This document shows positions 45,049-54,238 of a stretch of DNA of 64,000 nt, piece by piece. The notes beneath the pieces are model-generated. The model was not told the DNA's origin. It was given only the letters and a program-made list of their open reading frames with translations, and ran no database searches. Made by a program: the position numbers and the translations under genes. Source of the stretch: an uncultured Chitinophaga sp. (GTDB lineage: Bacteria > Bacteroidota > Bacteroidia > Chitinophagales > Chitinophagaceae); the NCBI RefSeq assembly GCF_902168175.1, contig NZ_CABHOU010000076.1, positions 62,001 through 126,000 of the forward strand. Reading direction: 5' to 3'. Numbering within the stretch: position 1 is the first letter of the stretch; each line of letters opens with the position of its first letter.

Positions 45049-45063
45049 CCCAGGTCACCGTAT
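45044..45063 (+). promoter_or_regulatory. Crp/Fnr-type operator before the TauE gene
   Basis: TGTAAC-CCAG-GTCAC-CGTAT. The same pattern, including the trailing CGTAT, occurs before the persulfide dioxygenase gene, 61-63 bases from the ATG in both. It overlaps the regulator's stop codon. Confidence 0.65.
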
Positions 45064-45074
45064 TTCCCTGGCAG

Positions 45075-45106
45075 ATGTCTGAATTTTGTTTTAACAAAAC
45101 AGACAT
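45075..45106 (+). promoter_or_regulatory. Hairpin abutting the TauE start codon
   Basis: ATGTCTG-aa-TTTTGTT pairs with AACAAAA-CAGACAT, a 14-bp stem with one 2-base bulge, ending directly before the ATG at 45107. It could limit ribosome access or be a second operator. Confidence 0.45.
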
Positions 45107-45895
45107 ATGATGGTTGTTGGTTACATAGCTGCCGCTTTTATCGGTCTTGCGCTGGGCATGACCGGTGGCGGTGGCGCTATTCTTACGGTGCCGGTACTGG
45201 TATATCTTTTTGGCCTTTCTCCTACATTGGCTACTTCTTATTCTCTATTTGTAGTTGGTAGTACCAGCCTGGTAGGTGCTGTTAGCAATTACCGCAGGCG
45301 CCTGCTGGACTGGCGTACGGCTTTCTTATTTGGTCTGCCCTCTGTAATCACGGTTTTTGCTGTCCGCAGGTTCCTGTTGCCATTAATTCCCGGCACGCTG
45401 GGCCATATACAAGGATATACACTTACCAGGGATACTGTTACGATGATGCTTTTTGCGCTCCTGATGGTATTGGCAGCATTCTCTATGTTTAAAAAGACGT
45501 CGGATAATGGCAATAATGCCGGGCAGCCGTTTTGTGGCCGCTGCCGGCTTATACTTTATGGTATTGGGCTTGGTATGGTTACAGGTTTATTAGGGGCCGG
45601 TGGCGGTTTCCTGCTGATCCCGGTGCTTGTTGTGCTGGTGAAGCTGCCAATGAAAACTGCGGTAGGTACGTCATTGCTGATTATTGCCGTTAACTCGCTT
45701 ACTGGTTTTGCCGGTGACTTCGGAATGTATGATACGAACTGGCTCTTTTTAACAGGGCTTACAGTAATTGCGGTGGCAGGCATCCTGGCTGGTGGCCGCC
45801 TGGCCCATAACATTCCTGCCGTTCTACTGAAAAAGGGGTTTGGTTTACTGGTATTAATTACCGGTGTTCTTATGTTAATCCATGAAATTTTATAA
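45107..45895 (+). CDS. TauE/SafE family sulfite/sulfonate exporter-like protein
   Basis: Integral membrane protein of 262 residues with about eight helices. The duplicated family motifs are visible: 'GLALGMTGGGGAILTVPVLV' near the start and 'TGLLGAGGGFLLIPVLVVLV' in the second half. TauE/SafE proteins move sulfite, sulfonates or other small organic acids. It is followed without gap by the YeeE/YedE gene (the TAA and the ATG share one base), so the three transport genes are one operon. A Crp/Fnr-type site and a hairpin precede it. Confidence 0.9.
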   Translation: MMVVGYIAAAFIGLALGMTGGGGAILTVPVLVYLFGLSPTLATSYSLFVVGSTSLVGAVSNYRRRLLDWRTAFLFGLPSVITVFAVRRFLLPLIPGTLGHIQGYTLTRDTVTMMLFALLMVLAAFSMFKKTSDNGNNAGQPFCGRCRLILYGIGLGMVTGLLGAGGGFLLIPVLVVLVKLPMKTAVGTSLLIIAVNSLTGFAGDFGMYDTNWLFLTGLTVIAVAGILAGGRLAHNIPAVLLKKGFGLLVLITGVLMLIHEIL

Positions 45896-46461
45896 TGATG
45901 ATAGCAGATTTTTTACAGCGGCCCTGGCCCTGGTATGTGGCCGGACCATTAATCGGTCTTACAGTGCCCACACTCTTGTTGCTGGGCAACAAGTCGTTCG
46001 GCATCAGTTCGTCCCTGCGCCACGTATGTGCAGCCTGTTTCCCTTCTGACATACCATTCTTTAAGTATAACTGGAAAAGTGAGGCCTGGAACCTGTTTTT
46101 TGTTGGGGGGATTTTGTTGGGTGGACTCATTATGGCACTGTGGCTTTCCACACCATATGATGTGATGGTGCATCCTCAACTGGCTAAGGAACTGGCTGGC
46201 TATAACATCGGCACCGGCGGGTTATTGCCGGCGGAATTATTCAGCTGGCAGTCGCTTCTAAGTGTACGTGGGTTATTGGTGATGGTGGGCGGCGGCTTGC
46301 TGGTCGGTTTCGGGGCCAGGTATGCGGGCGGCTGTACCAGCGGCCATGCCATCATGGGACTGTCTACACTACAATGGCCATCTCTTGTTGCTACCTGCTG
46401 TTTCATGTTAGGGGGGCTGGTTATGGCAAATCTCATATTGCCTTTTATTTTATCGCTTTGA
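45895..46461 (+). CDS. YeeE/YedE family sulfur-compound transporter, first half
   Basis: Membrane protein of 188 residues, the N-terminal half of a YeeE/YedE (thiosulfate transporter) type channel. It has the repeat signature with conserved Cys and Gly: 'GFGARYAGGCTSGHAIMGLS' near the C-terminus and SLRHVCAACFP in the first half; the cysteines hand on thiosulfate in the characterised relatives. Split into two genes here, the second starting 11 bases after this stop. Coupled to TauE by a one-base overlap. Confidence 0.88.
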   Translation: MMIADFLQRPWPWYVAGPLIGLTVPTLLLLGNKSFGISSSLRHVCAACFPSDIPFFKYNWKSEAWNLFFVGGILLGGLIMALWLSTPYDVMVHPQLAKELAGYNIGTGGLLPAELFSWQSLLSVRGLLVMVGGGLLVGFGARYAGGCTSGHAIMGLSTLQWPSLVATCCFMLGGLVMANLILPFILSL

Positions 46462-46472
46462 AACTACCGGAA

Positions 46473-46958
46473 ATGAATATAAATGAATTAGTACTCCGTT
46501 CACAGGACAGTATCTGTGTAAATGAAAGCCGGTTGCGGCATAAATGGTATCACCAGCTAAAATATATACTGGTCGGCATTGCGTTCGGCATTGTCTTTAT
46601 AAAGGCCGAAATTATCAGTTGGTATCGCATCCAGGAGATGTTCCGGTTCCAGTCTTTCCATATGTATGGCGTCATTGGCAGTGCCGTTATCACAGGTATG
46701 CTGTCTGTATGGATCATCAAAAAGTGGCGGTTGCGTACTATTTATGGGGAACCGGTTATGTTGCATACTAAAAAATTTAACAAAGGACAGGTGTATGGCG
46801 GTTTGCTCTTTGGTTCGGGCTGGGCGCTCACGGGTGCCTGTCCCGGCCCGTTGTTTGCACAGATAGGTACCGGTGCTACTGTAGTAATTGTAACGTTGTT
46901 GAGCGCGGTTGCCGGCACCTGGATCTATGGGCGTTTCCGCGAGAAACTGCCTCATTGA
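46473..46958 (+). CDS. YeeE/YedE family sulfur-compound transporter, second half
   Basis: Membrane protein of 161 residues from the ATG at 46473 (MNINELVLRSQ); the frame extends upstream but inside the preceding gene. Four hydrophobic segments; the family signature 'FGSGWALTGACPGPLFAQIG' contains the conserved Cys. With the preceding gene it would form a complete pseudo-twofold transporter for thiosulfate or related sulfur. Followed by the operator and gene of the persulfide dioxygenase. Confidence 0.85.
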   Translation: MNINELVLRSQDSICVNESRLRHKWYHQLKYILVGIAFGIVFIKAEIISWYRIQEMFRFQSFHMYGVIGSAVITGMLSVWIIKKWRLRTIYGEPVMLHTKKFNKGQVYGGLLFGSGWALTGACPGPLFAQIGTGATVVIVTLLSAVAGTWIYGRFREKLPH

Positions 46959-46984
46959 TCGAACTAACAAACATTAGTAACCAG

Positions 46985-47004
46985 TGTGACAGCAGTCACC
47001 GTAT
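46985..47004 (+). promoter_or_regulatory. Crp/Fnr-type operator before the persulfide dioxygenase gene
   Basis: TGTGAC-AGCA-GTCAC-CGTAT, a dyad of TGTGA-N6-TCAC form, 41 bases before the ATG at 47046. Shares 14 of 16 non-spacer positions or better with the site at 45044. Confidence 0.7.
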
Positions 47005-47045
47005 CTTCTCTAACGTAATGGTAATTTGCATTTAAAACCAACAGT

Positions 47046-48401
47046 ATGAAAATTCAGCAATTTGAAGATCGTCCGCTTGCGCATTATTCCTACGCGATTT
47101 TGAGTGAATGTGCAGCCGAAATTGTCTTAATAGATCCTTCCCGCGATATAGCACCCTATCTTGAGTATGCTCGCGTGAATAACGCCAGGATAACCGGTGT
47201 TATAGAAACCCATCCACACGCTGATTTTGTAAGTGGGCACCTGGAACTGCACAAGACTGCCGGCGTCACTATTTACTGCTCGAAACTTGTCGGCGCCTTT
47301 TATCCGCATACGACGTTTGATAGTGGTAACGAAATATCGTTTGGTAAAATAAAATTAAAGGCCCTTAATACCCCCGGTCACTCTCCCGATAGCATTAGTA
47401 TCGTACTAGAACATGAGGGGAAAGATAAAGCTGTTTTTACGGGTGATACATTATTTATCGGCGACTGCGGCCGCCCCGATCTGCGCGAGCAGGCCGGGAA
47501 CATTACTGCGGCCCGCGATTTGCTGGCCAGGCAAATGTATCATTCACTGCGAAACGAACTCCTTGTGCTGGATGAGTCTGTAGAGGTATATCCGGCCCAT
47601 GGTGCCGGTTCTCTTTGCGGCAAATCGCTTAGCCAGGACAGTAGCAGCACTATCGGCCGGGAAAAACGGACGAACTGGTCGTTGCAGGATATGTCTGAAG
47701 AAGCATTTGTACAGGCACTCAATACCGATCAGCCATTCATACCGGCATATTTTACATACGATGTGTCGGTGAACCGCAAGGGGGCTGAAGTGCTGGCGAA
47801 TGCGCTCGGCAATGTCCGGCTGTACGGCCAGCCAGTTATTACGGACAATCATGTAGCCGTTATAGATGCCCGTCCTGCGGTTTCTTTTAAAAAAGGCGCA
47901 CTGCCCGGCGCTATAAACCTTCAGGATGGTAATAGCTTCGAAACCTGGCTGGGCACACTGGTTAAGCCCGGGGAGGCATTTTACCTGGTGGCCGAAACGA
48001 CAGAGCAGCTACGGAAGCTTGTGGCCCGCACCGCGAAGATCGGTTATGAACCGTTTATCAGGGAAGCCTTCGTATTACAGGAAGGCCCTCAACGGATGGA
48101 AGTGCTGGATGTTGAAGATTTTAAGCTCCACGAACACGCATACACCATTGTTGATGTACGCAGTGCCGGGGAAGCCGCAGCTAAACCTATCTTCAGGGAG
48201 GCGCTTAATATACCGCTGAACGAATTGCGGGAAAGAGGAAGTGAGATTCCTTTAAACAAGCCGGTAGTGGTCCATTGTGCCGGCGGTTACCGCAGTGCGG
48301 CCGGCAGTAGCATAGTCGCCGGGTTGTTGAAAGGAAAAGCCAGCGTATATGACCTGGGCGAAACGGTAAAGGAATTTACGTTACCGGCACTACAGGGGTA
48401 G
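47046..48401 (+). CDS. Persulfide dioxygenase-like MBL-fold protein fused to rhodanese domains
   Basis: Cytosolic enzyme of 451 residues. Residues 1-235 are a metallo-beta-lactamase fold of the ETHE1 type with metal motif THPHADFVSGH (His56, His58, Asp60, His65) and 'TGDTLFIGDCGRPDL'. Two rhodanese modules follow: about 255-350, which lacks the catalytic Cys, and about 360-450 with active-site loop HCAGGYRSA (Cys411). Such fusions oxidise glutathione or other persulfides to sulfite and pass sulfane sulfur on. It fits with sulfite export (TauE) and thiosulfate transport (YeeE/YedE) encoded just upstream. Confidence 0.9.
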   Translation: MKIQQFEDRPLAHYSYAILSECAAEIVLIDPSRDIAPYLEYARVNNARITGVIETHPHADFVSGHLELHKTAGVTIYCSKLVGAFYPHTTFDSGNEISFGKIKLKALNTPGHSPDSISIVLEHEGKDKAVFTGDTLFIGDCGRPDLREQAGNITAARDLLARQMYHSLRNELLVLDESVEVYPAHGAGSLCGKSLSQDSSSTIGREKRTNWSLQDMSEEAFVQALNTDQPFIPAYFTYDVSVNRKGAEVLANALGNVRLYGQPVITDNHVAVIDARPAVSFKKGALPGAINLQDGNSFETWLGTLVKPGEAFYLVAETTEQLRKLVARTAKIGYEPFIREAFVLQEGPQRMEVLDVEDFKLHEHAYTIVDVRSAGEAAAKPIFREALNIPLNELRERGSEIPLNKPVVVHCAGGYRSAAGSSIVAGLLKGKASVYDLGETVKEFTLPALQG

Positions 48402-48447
48402 TTGATGTACCTTTAATATGGGTGTAAAAGCACAGCACAGGTTGCAA

Positions 48448-48485
48448 ATGTGATTAGCGGGAGCAGTTGCCCCTGCTAATCACAT
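48448..48485. promoter_or_regulatory. Long hairpin after the persulfide dioxygenase gene
   Basis: ATGTGATTAGC (48448-48458) pairs perfectly with GCTAATCACAT (48475-48485), with a further inner GC-rich pairing. No T-run follows, so termination is uncertain; it lies 80 bases before the DUF202 gene. Confidence 0.45.
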
Positions 48486-48564
48486 ACTTATTGGCGGTGA
48501 GCTGTAATAAAAAGTTTATTTTACGAAAGGATAGCTTTTCGGATTATATACAGTTTAAAAAATT

Positions 48565-48942
48565 ATGGAAGAGAAAAATTTGAAGCAAACAAGCGATCAC
48601 CTGGCCAATGAACGAACTTTTCTTGCATGGGTTAGAACAAGTATAGGTATCATGGCTTTTGGTTTTGTAGTGATGAAGTTTTCTTTGTTCGTGAAACAAC
48701 TTTCTTTAATAACCGGAACATCTGCCATTTTGCCCTCCAGGGGATATTCCGCTATTATTGGCGTGCTCCTTGTTGCCGTAGGCGCAATTACGACGCTGTT
48801 GGCTTTTGTGCGATATAAAAAAACAGAAAGAGAGATCACGCTTGGCCAGTATCAAAACTCGGCGCTGTTGCTTAGTTTATTAACTGTTTTTATATTTTTT
48901 ATTAGTGTCTGCCTTATCTTTTATCTCATAACTACTTCATGA
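48565..48942 (+). CDS. DUF202 family membrane protein
   Basis: Membrane protein of 125 residues. The family start 'HLANERTFLAWVRTSIGIMA' (12-31) leads into the first of three helices; the others are about 56-80 and 97-122. DUF202 (YidH) proteins are small inner-membrane proteins of unclear function. It stands between the sulfur genes and the efflux operon and may be transcribed alone. Confidence 0.85.
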   Translation: MEEKNLKQTSDHLANERTFLAWVRTSIGIMAFGFVVMKFSLFVKQLSLITGTSAILPSRGYSAIIGVLLVAVGAITTLLAFVRYKKTEREITLGQYQNSALLLSLLTVFIFFISVCLIFYLITTS

Positions 48943-49032
48943 TTTAAAAGGCTTAGGAACGAATACGCCCTTCCCGGGCCACAGTTAACTTTCTTTATCA
49001 CGAATAACTACCGTTTATACATTAAAGCTGCC

Positions 49033-49046
49033 CTGATGACGATCAG
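49033..49046. promoter_or_regulatory. Fnr-type dyad before the small exported protein gene
   Basis: CTGAT-GACG-ATCAG, a perfect inverted repeat of TGA-N6-TCA form (flanked by one more C/G pair), 64 bases before the ATG at 49111. Confidence 0.5.
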
Positions 49047-49110
49047 GCTTCAATTTTTTATTACTTTGGTGGTCTGACATTTTTCACTAAATCCCTTCGA
49101 TCACTAACTT

Positions 49111-49500
49111 ATGCAGAGAACTACATTCCAAAATACAGTGCCTGGCAAGTGCCTCGCCTTTGGCGTGTATGTACTTTTTTTCTTCGTGCAGTTGCACCTT
49201 CGCTATGTATGTATTCCGTCGTATGACGGGATGGCACAGCCGGATAGTTATCGGTCGGCACACAAACAAACCGGGGCCGGTATATACACCGATGGCTCCC
49301 AGGGCGTATCGAAACTACAGGTAAAACTAAACAAGCGATATTTTCCGACTCAAATCTACGGGCCCTTACCCTTACAACTACAGTTCAATCTGGCGGAGGT
49401 CGTGTTACTGTTGAAAACAGAAGCGACTACTGTAACGCCTGCCCTGCAATTTTCCCAGTTAACCTGCTCGTTACTTCGCGGCCCCCCATCTATCTGTTAA
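49111..49500 (+). CDS. Small hypothetical exported or membrane-anchored protein
   Basis: Product of 129 residues with one hydrophobic segment (about 15-30, 'LAFGVYVLFFFVQLHLRYVC'). The rest is without recognised domain: 'KLNKRYFPTQIYGPLPLQL' in the middle and an end LTCSLLRGPPSIC that resembles short proteins found before TolC-type efflux genes in this phylum (from memory, not checked). It precedes the efflux operon by 86 bases and may be its first gene. Confidence 0.5.
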   Translation: MQRTTFQNTVPGKCLAFGVYVLFFFVQLHLRYVCIPSYDGMAQPDSYRSAHKQTGAGIYTDGSQGVSKLQVKLNKRYFPTQIYGPLPLQLQFNLAEVVLLLKTEATTVTPALQFSQLTCSLLRGPPSIC

Positions 49501-49586
49501 ATATATTTCGCACTACATTCTCTGTTATAATGGCATAGGTGACTATCTACTGGTTGCCTGAAATGTTATATTCTTAATACTTGATC

Positions 49587-50978
49587 ATGTTTCATTTTAG
49601 AAAGATGCGCTGGCTGTGCAGCTGGCTGCTTATTTCCTTTTGCGTGCCATCTGCGGCGCAACAACCTGTACTTACGCTGAAAGAACTGCTTATTCATGTA
49701 GACCGCAATGCGCCCTCCCTGGTGGCTGATTCTGCTGCCATCCGGATCAGGCAGGCGCAGGAAGTGGCAACACGTGGCAATAGTCTTCCTTCTCTGAAGG
49801 TAAACTACCAGGTAAACGCGGGCACCAACAATAATATGCCAGGCGGTTATTTTTCCTATGGCATTGTACCTGGCAATTCCCGGGTGCGTATAGAGGATAA
49901 CGCCAGTACTGCACTTGGCGATCTTGGAATTGCGGCTTTCGACTGGGAGGTGTATAATTTTGGCGCCTACGAGGCTCAGCGAATGGTAGCCTCTTCTGAT
50001 CTTCATGTGGAGCAGGCGCGTTTTGGACAAAGCCGCTATGAATGGCATGCTTACACAATAGAAAACTATCTTCAGTTACTCCGGCTGAATGAACTTGTTA
50101 AAATACAATTGCAGACCATCCAGCGTAATACCGAAATACGCCGGTCTATTCAGGCGCAGGCGAAAAGTGGAATTATAGCCGGGGTAGATACGAGTATTGC
50201 CGTGGCAGAGCTTTCCAGGGCAAGGCTGAATTACCTGGAACTATCCAATCAATACCGGCAGATCCAGCTGGGTTTGTCAGCCATCAGCGGATTAACGCCC
50301 GATCTGCTTGTTCCCGACACGGCTTTAGCTGCGAAACTTATTTTGTTCAACAAAACGGTATCGATTCAGGAAACCGATACGGCACATCATCCCAATATTG
50401 AGTTGTATAAGTCGATGTACCGGAACAGCCTTGATAAAGAGCGGCTGGTACGAAAAAGTTACAGTCCGAAAATTTCGCTGCAAGGTGCGGTATGGGGCAG
50501 GGGTTCCAGTATTAGTGCTTCCGACGAATTCCGTTCGCTTAACAAAGGGTTGGGCTTCGAAAGGGGTAATTACCTGGTGGGAGTTGGTATTACCTATAAC
50601 GTGTTCGATTTTAAGCGCAGGCACATGCAGCTATCGGTTCAGGAGGCCTCTACTGAATATGCAAAACGAAAACTGGACGAACAACGGTCTCTGCTCGTTT
50701 TGGGCATCAATAAAACCGACGCCGATCTGCAAACCGCATTGCAACGCCTTGAGGAAATTCCCCACCTGCTAAATGCAGCTCAGGCAGCCTACCGGCAAAA
50801 GTTTTCGCTTTATAGAAATGGCCTCACCAACATTGTGGAGCTGAATGCGGCGCAAAACACACTGTACCGGGCTGAAATAGACTATACTAATGCTCACTAT
50901 CTCTATTGCAAAGTGCTGTTTCAAAAAGCCCTGAATGAGCATGTGGTGGATGAGGTTCTAAATAATATACTTAACTGA
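49587..50978 (+). CDS. TolC family outer membrane efflux protein
   Basis: Outer-membrane channel of about 463 residues. Start at the ATG 49587 (or 49605); signal peptide ends CVPSAAQ. The typical duplicated TolC pattern of long helices is visible, with 'NSLPSLKVNYQVNAG' and 'YSPKISLQGAVWGRGSSISA' as strand regions and 'LYRNGLTNIVELNAAQNTLY' as the classical end of the second coiled coil. It opens a TolC-RND-adaptor operon; the RND gene begins 5 bases after its stop. Confidence 0.9.
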   Translation: MFHFRKMRWLCSWLLISFCVPSAAQQPVLTLKELLIHVDRNAPSLVADSAAIRIRQAQEVATRGNSLPSLKVNYQVNAGTNNNMPGGYFSYGIVPGNSRVRIEDNASTALGDLGIAAFDWEVYNFGAYEAQRMVASSDLHVEQARFGQSRYEWHAYTIENYLQLLRLNELVKIQLQTIQRNTEIRRSIQAQAKSGIIAGVDTSIAVAELSRARLNYLELSNQYRQIQLGLSAISGLTPDLLVPDTALAAKLILFNKTVSIQETDTAHHPNIELYKSMYRNSLDKERLVRKSYSPKISLQGAVWGRGSSISASDEFRSLNKGLGFERGNYLVGVGITYNVFDFKRRHMQLSVQEASTEYAKRKLDEQRSLLVLGINKTDADLQTALQRLEEIPHLLNAAQAAYRQKFSLYRNGLTNIVELNAAQNTLYRAEIDYTNAHYLYCKVLFQKALNEHVVDEVLNNILN

Positions 50979-50983
50979 TTGAT

Positions 50984-53900
50984 ATGTCGCTAGTTTCTTC
51001 TGCACTAAAACGCCCGATAACCACTGTCGTAGTCGTCGTTAGTTTGCTTCTTTTTTCGGTAGTTACAGCTATTAAAATACCGATTGATATATTTCCGAAA
51101 CTTAACCAGCCTACTATTTATGTGATCGAGTCGTACGGAGGTATGTCTGCACAGCAAATGGAGGGCTTTTTCTCTACCCGTTTGCAGGATCAGTTCCTGT
51201 ATGTGAATGGCATCCGCAATATTACAGCAAAAAATATCCAGGGGCTTACAATGCTTAAATTGAGCTTCTACGAAGGCACGGATATGGCCGAAGCTTCGGC
51301 ACAGGTGGCGCTACAGGTGAACAGGGCCATGAAGTTTTTTCCTCCGGGTGCATTGCCGCCACAGGTGGTGCGGTTCGATGCTTCGTCGCTACCGGTGGGG
51401 CAATTGGTCGTGTCCAGTAAGTCGCGCAATCTTAAAGAGATTTATGACCTCGCGGCCACCCGGGTAAGGCCTGCATTTGCCAGTATCGCCGGGCTATCTG
51501 CGCCACCGCCTTTCGGGGCCAACTCGAGGGCTATCACTGTAAGTGTAAACCCAAGTAAACTGCGTAGCTATAATATCACGCCCGATGAGGTGGTAAGCGC
51601 GCTGGCCAAGTTCAATGTAATGTCGCCGTCAGGTAACCTTCGGCTGGATAATACGATGTATCTCACTACTATGAATACCTTGTTAAAGGAGGTAGAGGAA
51701 TTTGGAGATATACCTATTGTAACGAAAAATGGTGTTCCTGTTCTGGTAAAGGATGTAGCCAGGGTAGCTGATGCGGCGGATGTGACGGTAGACTACGCGC
51801 TGATCAACGGGAAACGATCTGTATATATACCGGTGGTAAAAACGGCAGATGCTTCTACCTGGGAGGTGGTTAAAAACCTGAAAGGGAAAATGCCGGACAT
51901 GCAAAGCCTTTTGCCGGATGATGTGCAGCTGTCTTACGAATTTGACCAGTCGGTGTTTGTGGTAAATGCAGTAGAAAGCCTCATCACGGAAGGTGGCCTG
52001 GGTGCCCTGCTTACCGGCCTGATGGTGTTGCTCTTCCTGCGCGACCTTCGCAGCAGTCTTATCGTGGTGATCACTATCCCGGTGTCAATTCTTATTGGTG
52101 TACTCCTGCTGAGCGCCTTTGGTCAAACGATCAATATTATGACGCTGAGCGGACTCGCGCTGGCAATCGGTATTCTGGTAGACCAGGCCACGGTTACTAT
52201 TGAGAACATACACCAACACCTGGAGATGGGTAAGCCCAAGCGGCTGGCTATTTACGATGCCTGCCAGGAAGTCGCTTTCCCATTGTTGCTGATCCTCATG
52301 TGCATCCTGGCCGTTTTTGCGCCCTCATTCCTGATGAATGGCATTCCGAAGGCGATGTTCCTGCCGCTATCATTATCGATTGGACTAACGATGATCATAT
52401 CCTATATTCTCGCGCTGACGCTGGTACCGATACTTTCCAACTGGATGATCAAGGAGGAAAAATACAGCTATCATCATGGACAGTTGCACGCCCATGCAGG
52501 TCAGGCTTTTGATAAAGAGGAGATACAGCAGATCGACAGGCACCTTGAAGAAGAGGTAAAGCATCCGGAAAAGAACGACTTTTTCGAACGCGTTAAGCTG
52601 AAGTATGTAAATATTTTGCAGCGCAATATGCCACGGAAAAAATGGCTGATACCATTGTACCTGGTCATCTCCCTTGGGTTGGCTGGTCTGGGTTTTGTCG
52701 TCATCGGAAAGGATATGATGCCTAAGCTGAACAACGGACAGTTCCAGCTGCGTATTAAGGAACCAGATGGTACCAGGCTGGAGAGGACCGAAGAAAAAAT
52801 GCGACAGGTGTTGAAGATTATCGATTCCACCGTGGATCACCACGTAGCGATCAGTTCTGCCTATGTAGGATTGATTCCCAGCAGCTACGGTACCAGTAAC
52901 CTGTATATTTTCAATACTGGGACGCATGAAGCGGTGTTGCAGGTGAATCTTGATCACGAATACAAAGTGAATATGGACGACCTGAAAGAGGCACTTCGGA
53001 AGAACATAAAACACTACCTGCCAGAGCTTCGCATCAGCTTCGAGCCGATAGATATGACCGAAAAGATTATGAGCCAGGGCGCGGCCACACCCATTGAAGT
53101 TCGCGTGGCCGGAAAGGATTTGAATGAAATTGTGGGCCATGCAAATAAACTGGTCAGCAAATTCAGGCAGATACCTTATTTACGGGATGTGCAAATTGCC
53201 CAGCCACTGAAATTCCCGGTGGTGGCTATCCGCATCGACCGCCTCAAGGCTGCGCAGTTAGGTTTGAACGTAGCCGATATTGCGCGCTCAGTAACGGCCA
53301 GTACTTCATCCAGCCGGTTTACTGAAAAAAATCAGTGGTTGGACGAGTCGAAGGCTTACACTTACCAGGTGCAGGTGCAGGTGCCGGAGTATGTAATGAA
53401 CACGATGGACGAGCTGAAGGAAATTCCACTGGTAAAGGGGCAGAGCAGCCCGGTTTTAGGCGATATTGCCAGTTTTACCACGGACTATGTACCCGGTCAA
53501 TATGACCGTTCTGGCCCACGCCGTTTTTTAACAGTGAGCGCAAATATTCACCACCAGGACCTCGGCAAGGCAACAGTTGCAGTGGAGAAGGCAATAGCGG
53601 AAGCCGGGGCTGCGCCTAAAGGTGTAATAACGGAAGTGAGGGGTATGAGCAGCCTGTTAAACGAAACCATGGCCAGCCTACAGAATGGACTGCTGGTCGC
53701 CATTATCGTTATCCTGTTACTACTGGCGGCAAATTACCAGTCGTTTAAGCTGGCTTTTGCGGTTTTAAGTACGGTGCCCGCAGTTATTGCCGGTTCGTTA
53801 ATACTGCTGCTTGTTACAGGTTCTACGCTTAACCTGCAGTCTTACATGGGCATGATCATGTCTACCGGTGTGTCGGTGGCCAATGCCATATTAATCGTAA

Positions 53901-54208
53901 CAAACGCGGAAAACCTGCGTATCGGCTATAAAGATGCTGCCAGGGCGGCCGTAACAAGTGCCGGCATAAGGCTTCGTCCGATCCTGATGACAAGTTTTGC
54001 GATGATTGCCGGTATGATCCCGATGGCTTCCGGTATGGGAGAAGCCGGAGAACAGTCGGCTCCGTTAGGCCGCGCTGTAATTGGCGGGCTTGCGGCTTCG
54101 ACTATTGCAGCATTGTTCATTTTGCCGCATGTGTTTGCATGGGTGCAAAACAGGGCAAGCGTTCAATCGCCCTCTTTAATGCCAGAGGAGGAAATCAGAT
54201 CAAATTAA
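50984..54208 (+). CDS. RND family efflux permease
   Basis: Inner-membrane transporter of 1074 residues with the RND layout: helix 1 at about 10-30, large periplasmic loop, helices 2-6 (about 330-480), an extra cytoplasmic insertion (about 485-540), second loop and helices 8-12 (about 890-1060). The helix-4 proton site, usually two Asp, reads 'AIGILVDQATVTIENIH' with Asp400 and Gln401. Helix 10/11 motifs 'MGMIMSTGVSVANAILIVTN' and 'IPMASGMGEAGEQSAPLGRA' are intact. Works with the TolC and adaptor genes on either side. Substrate unknown (hydrophobic compounds or metals). Confidence 0.92.
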   Translation: MSLVSSALKRPITTVVVVVSLLLFSVVTAIKIPIDIFPKLNQPTIYVIESYGGMSAQQMEGFFSTRLQDQFLYVNGIRNITAKNIQGLTMLKLSFYEGTDMAEASAQVALQVNRAMKFFPPGALPPQVVRFDASSLPVGQLVVSSKSRNLKEIYDLAATRVRPAFASIAGLSAPPPFGANSRAITVSVNPSKLRSYNITPDEVVSALAKFNVMSPSGNLRLDNTMYLTTMNTLLKEVEEFGDIPIVTKNGVPVLVKDVARVADAADVTVDYALINGKRSVYIPVVKTADASTWEVVKNLKGKMPDMQSLLPDDVQLSYEFDQSVFVVNAVESLITEGGLGALLTGLMVLLFLRDLRSSLIVVITIPVSILIGVLLLSAFGQTINIMTLSGLALAIGILVDQATVTIENIHQHLEMGKPKRLAIYDACQEVAFPLLLILMCILAVFAPSFLMNGIPKAMFLPLSLSIGLTMIISYILALTLVPILSNWMIKEEKYSYHHGQLHAHAGQAFDKEEIQQIDRHLEEEVKHPEKNDFFERVKLKYVNILQRNMPRKKWLIPLYLVISLGLAGLGFVVIGKDMMPKLNNGQFQLRIKEPDGTRLERTEEKMRQVLKIIDSTVDHHVAISSAYVGLIPSSYGTSNLYIFNTGTHEAVLQVNLDHEYKVNMDDLKEALRKNIKHYLPELRISFEPIDMTEKIMSQGAATPIEVRVAGKDLNEIVGHANKLVSKFRQIPYLRDVQIAQPLKFPVVAIRIDRLKAAQLGLNVADIARSVTASTSSSRFTEKNQWLDESKAYTYQVQVQVPEYVMNTMDELKEIPLVKGQSSPVLGDIASFTTDYVPGQYDRSGPRRFLTVSANIHHQDLGKATVAVEKAIAEAGAAPKGVITEVRGMSSLLNETMASLQNGLLVAIIVILLLLAANYQSFKLAFAVLSTVPAVIAGSLILLLVTGSTLNLQSYMGMIMSTGVSVANAILIVTNAENLRIGYKDAARAAVTSAGIRLRPILMTSFAMIAGMIPMASGMGEAGEQSAPLGRAVIGGLAASTIAALFILPHVFAWVQNRASVQSPSLMPEEEIRSN

Positions 54209-54238
54209 TCCAGTCAGTTAATCAGAAAAAAAAATTAG

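Noticed and set aside
45895..46958. Frameshift splitting one YeeE/YedE gene
   Set aside because: Both halves have their own starts, full membrane segments and separate signatures, and two-gene versions are common in this phylum.
48448..48485. Crp binding site because it begins with TGTGATTAGC and ends with GCTAATCACA
   Set aside because: The half sites are 16 bases apart in the middle, far from the 6-base spacing of Crp/Fnr sites; a hairpin is more likely.
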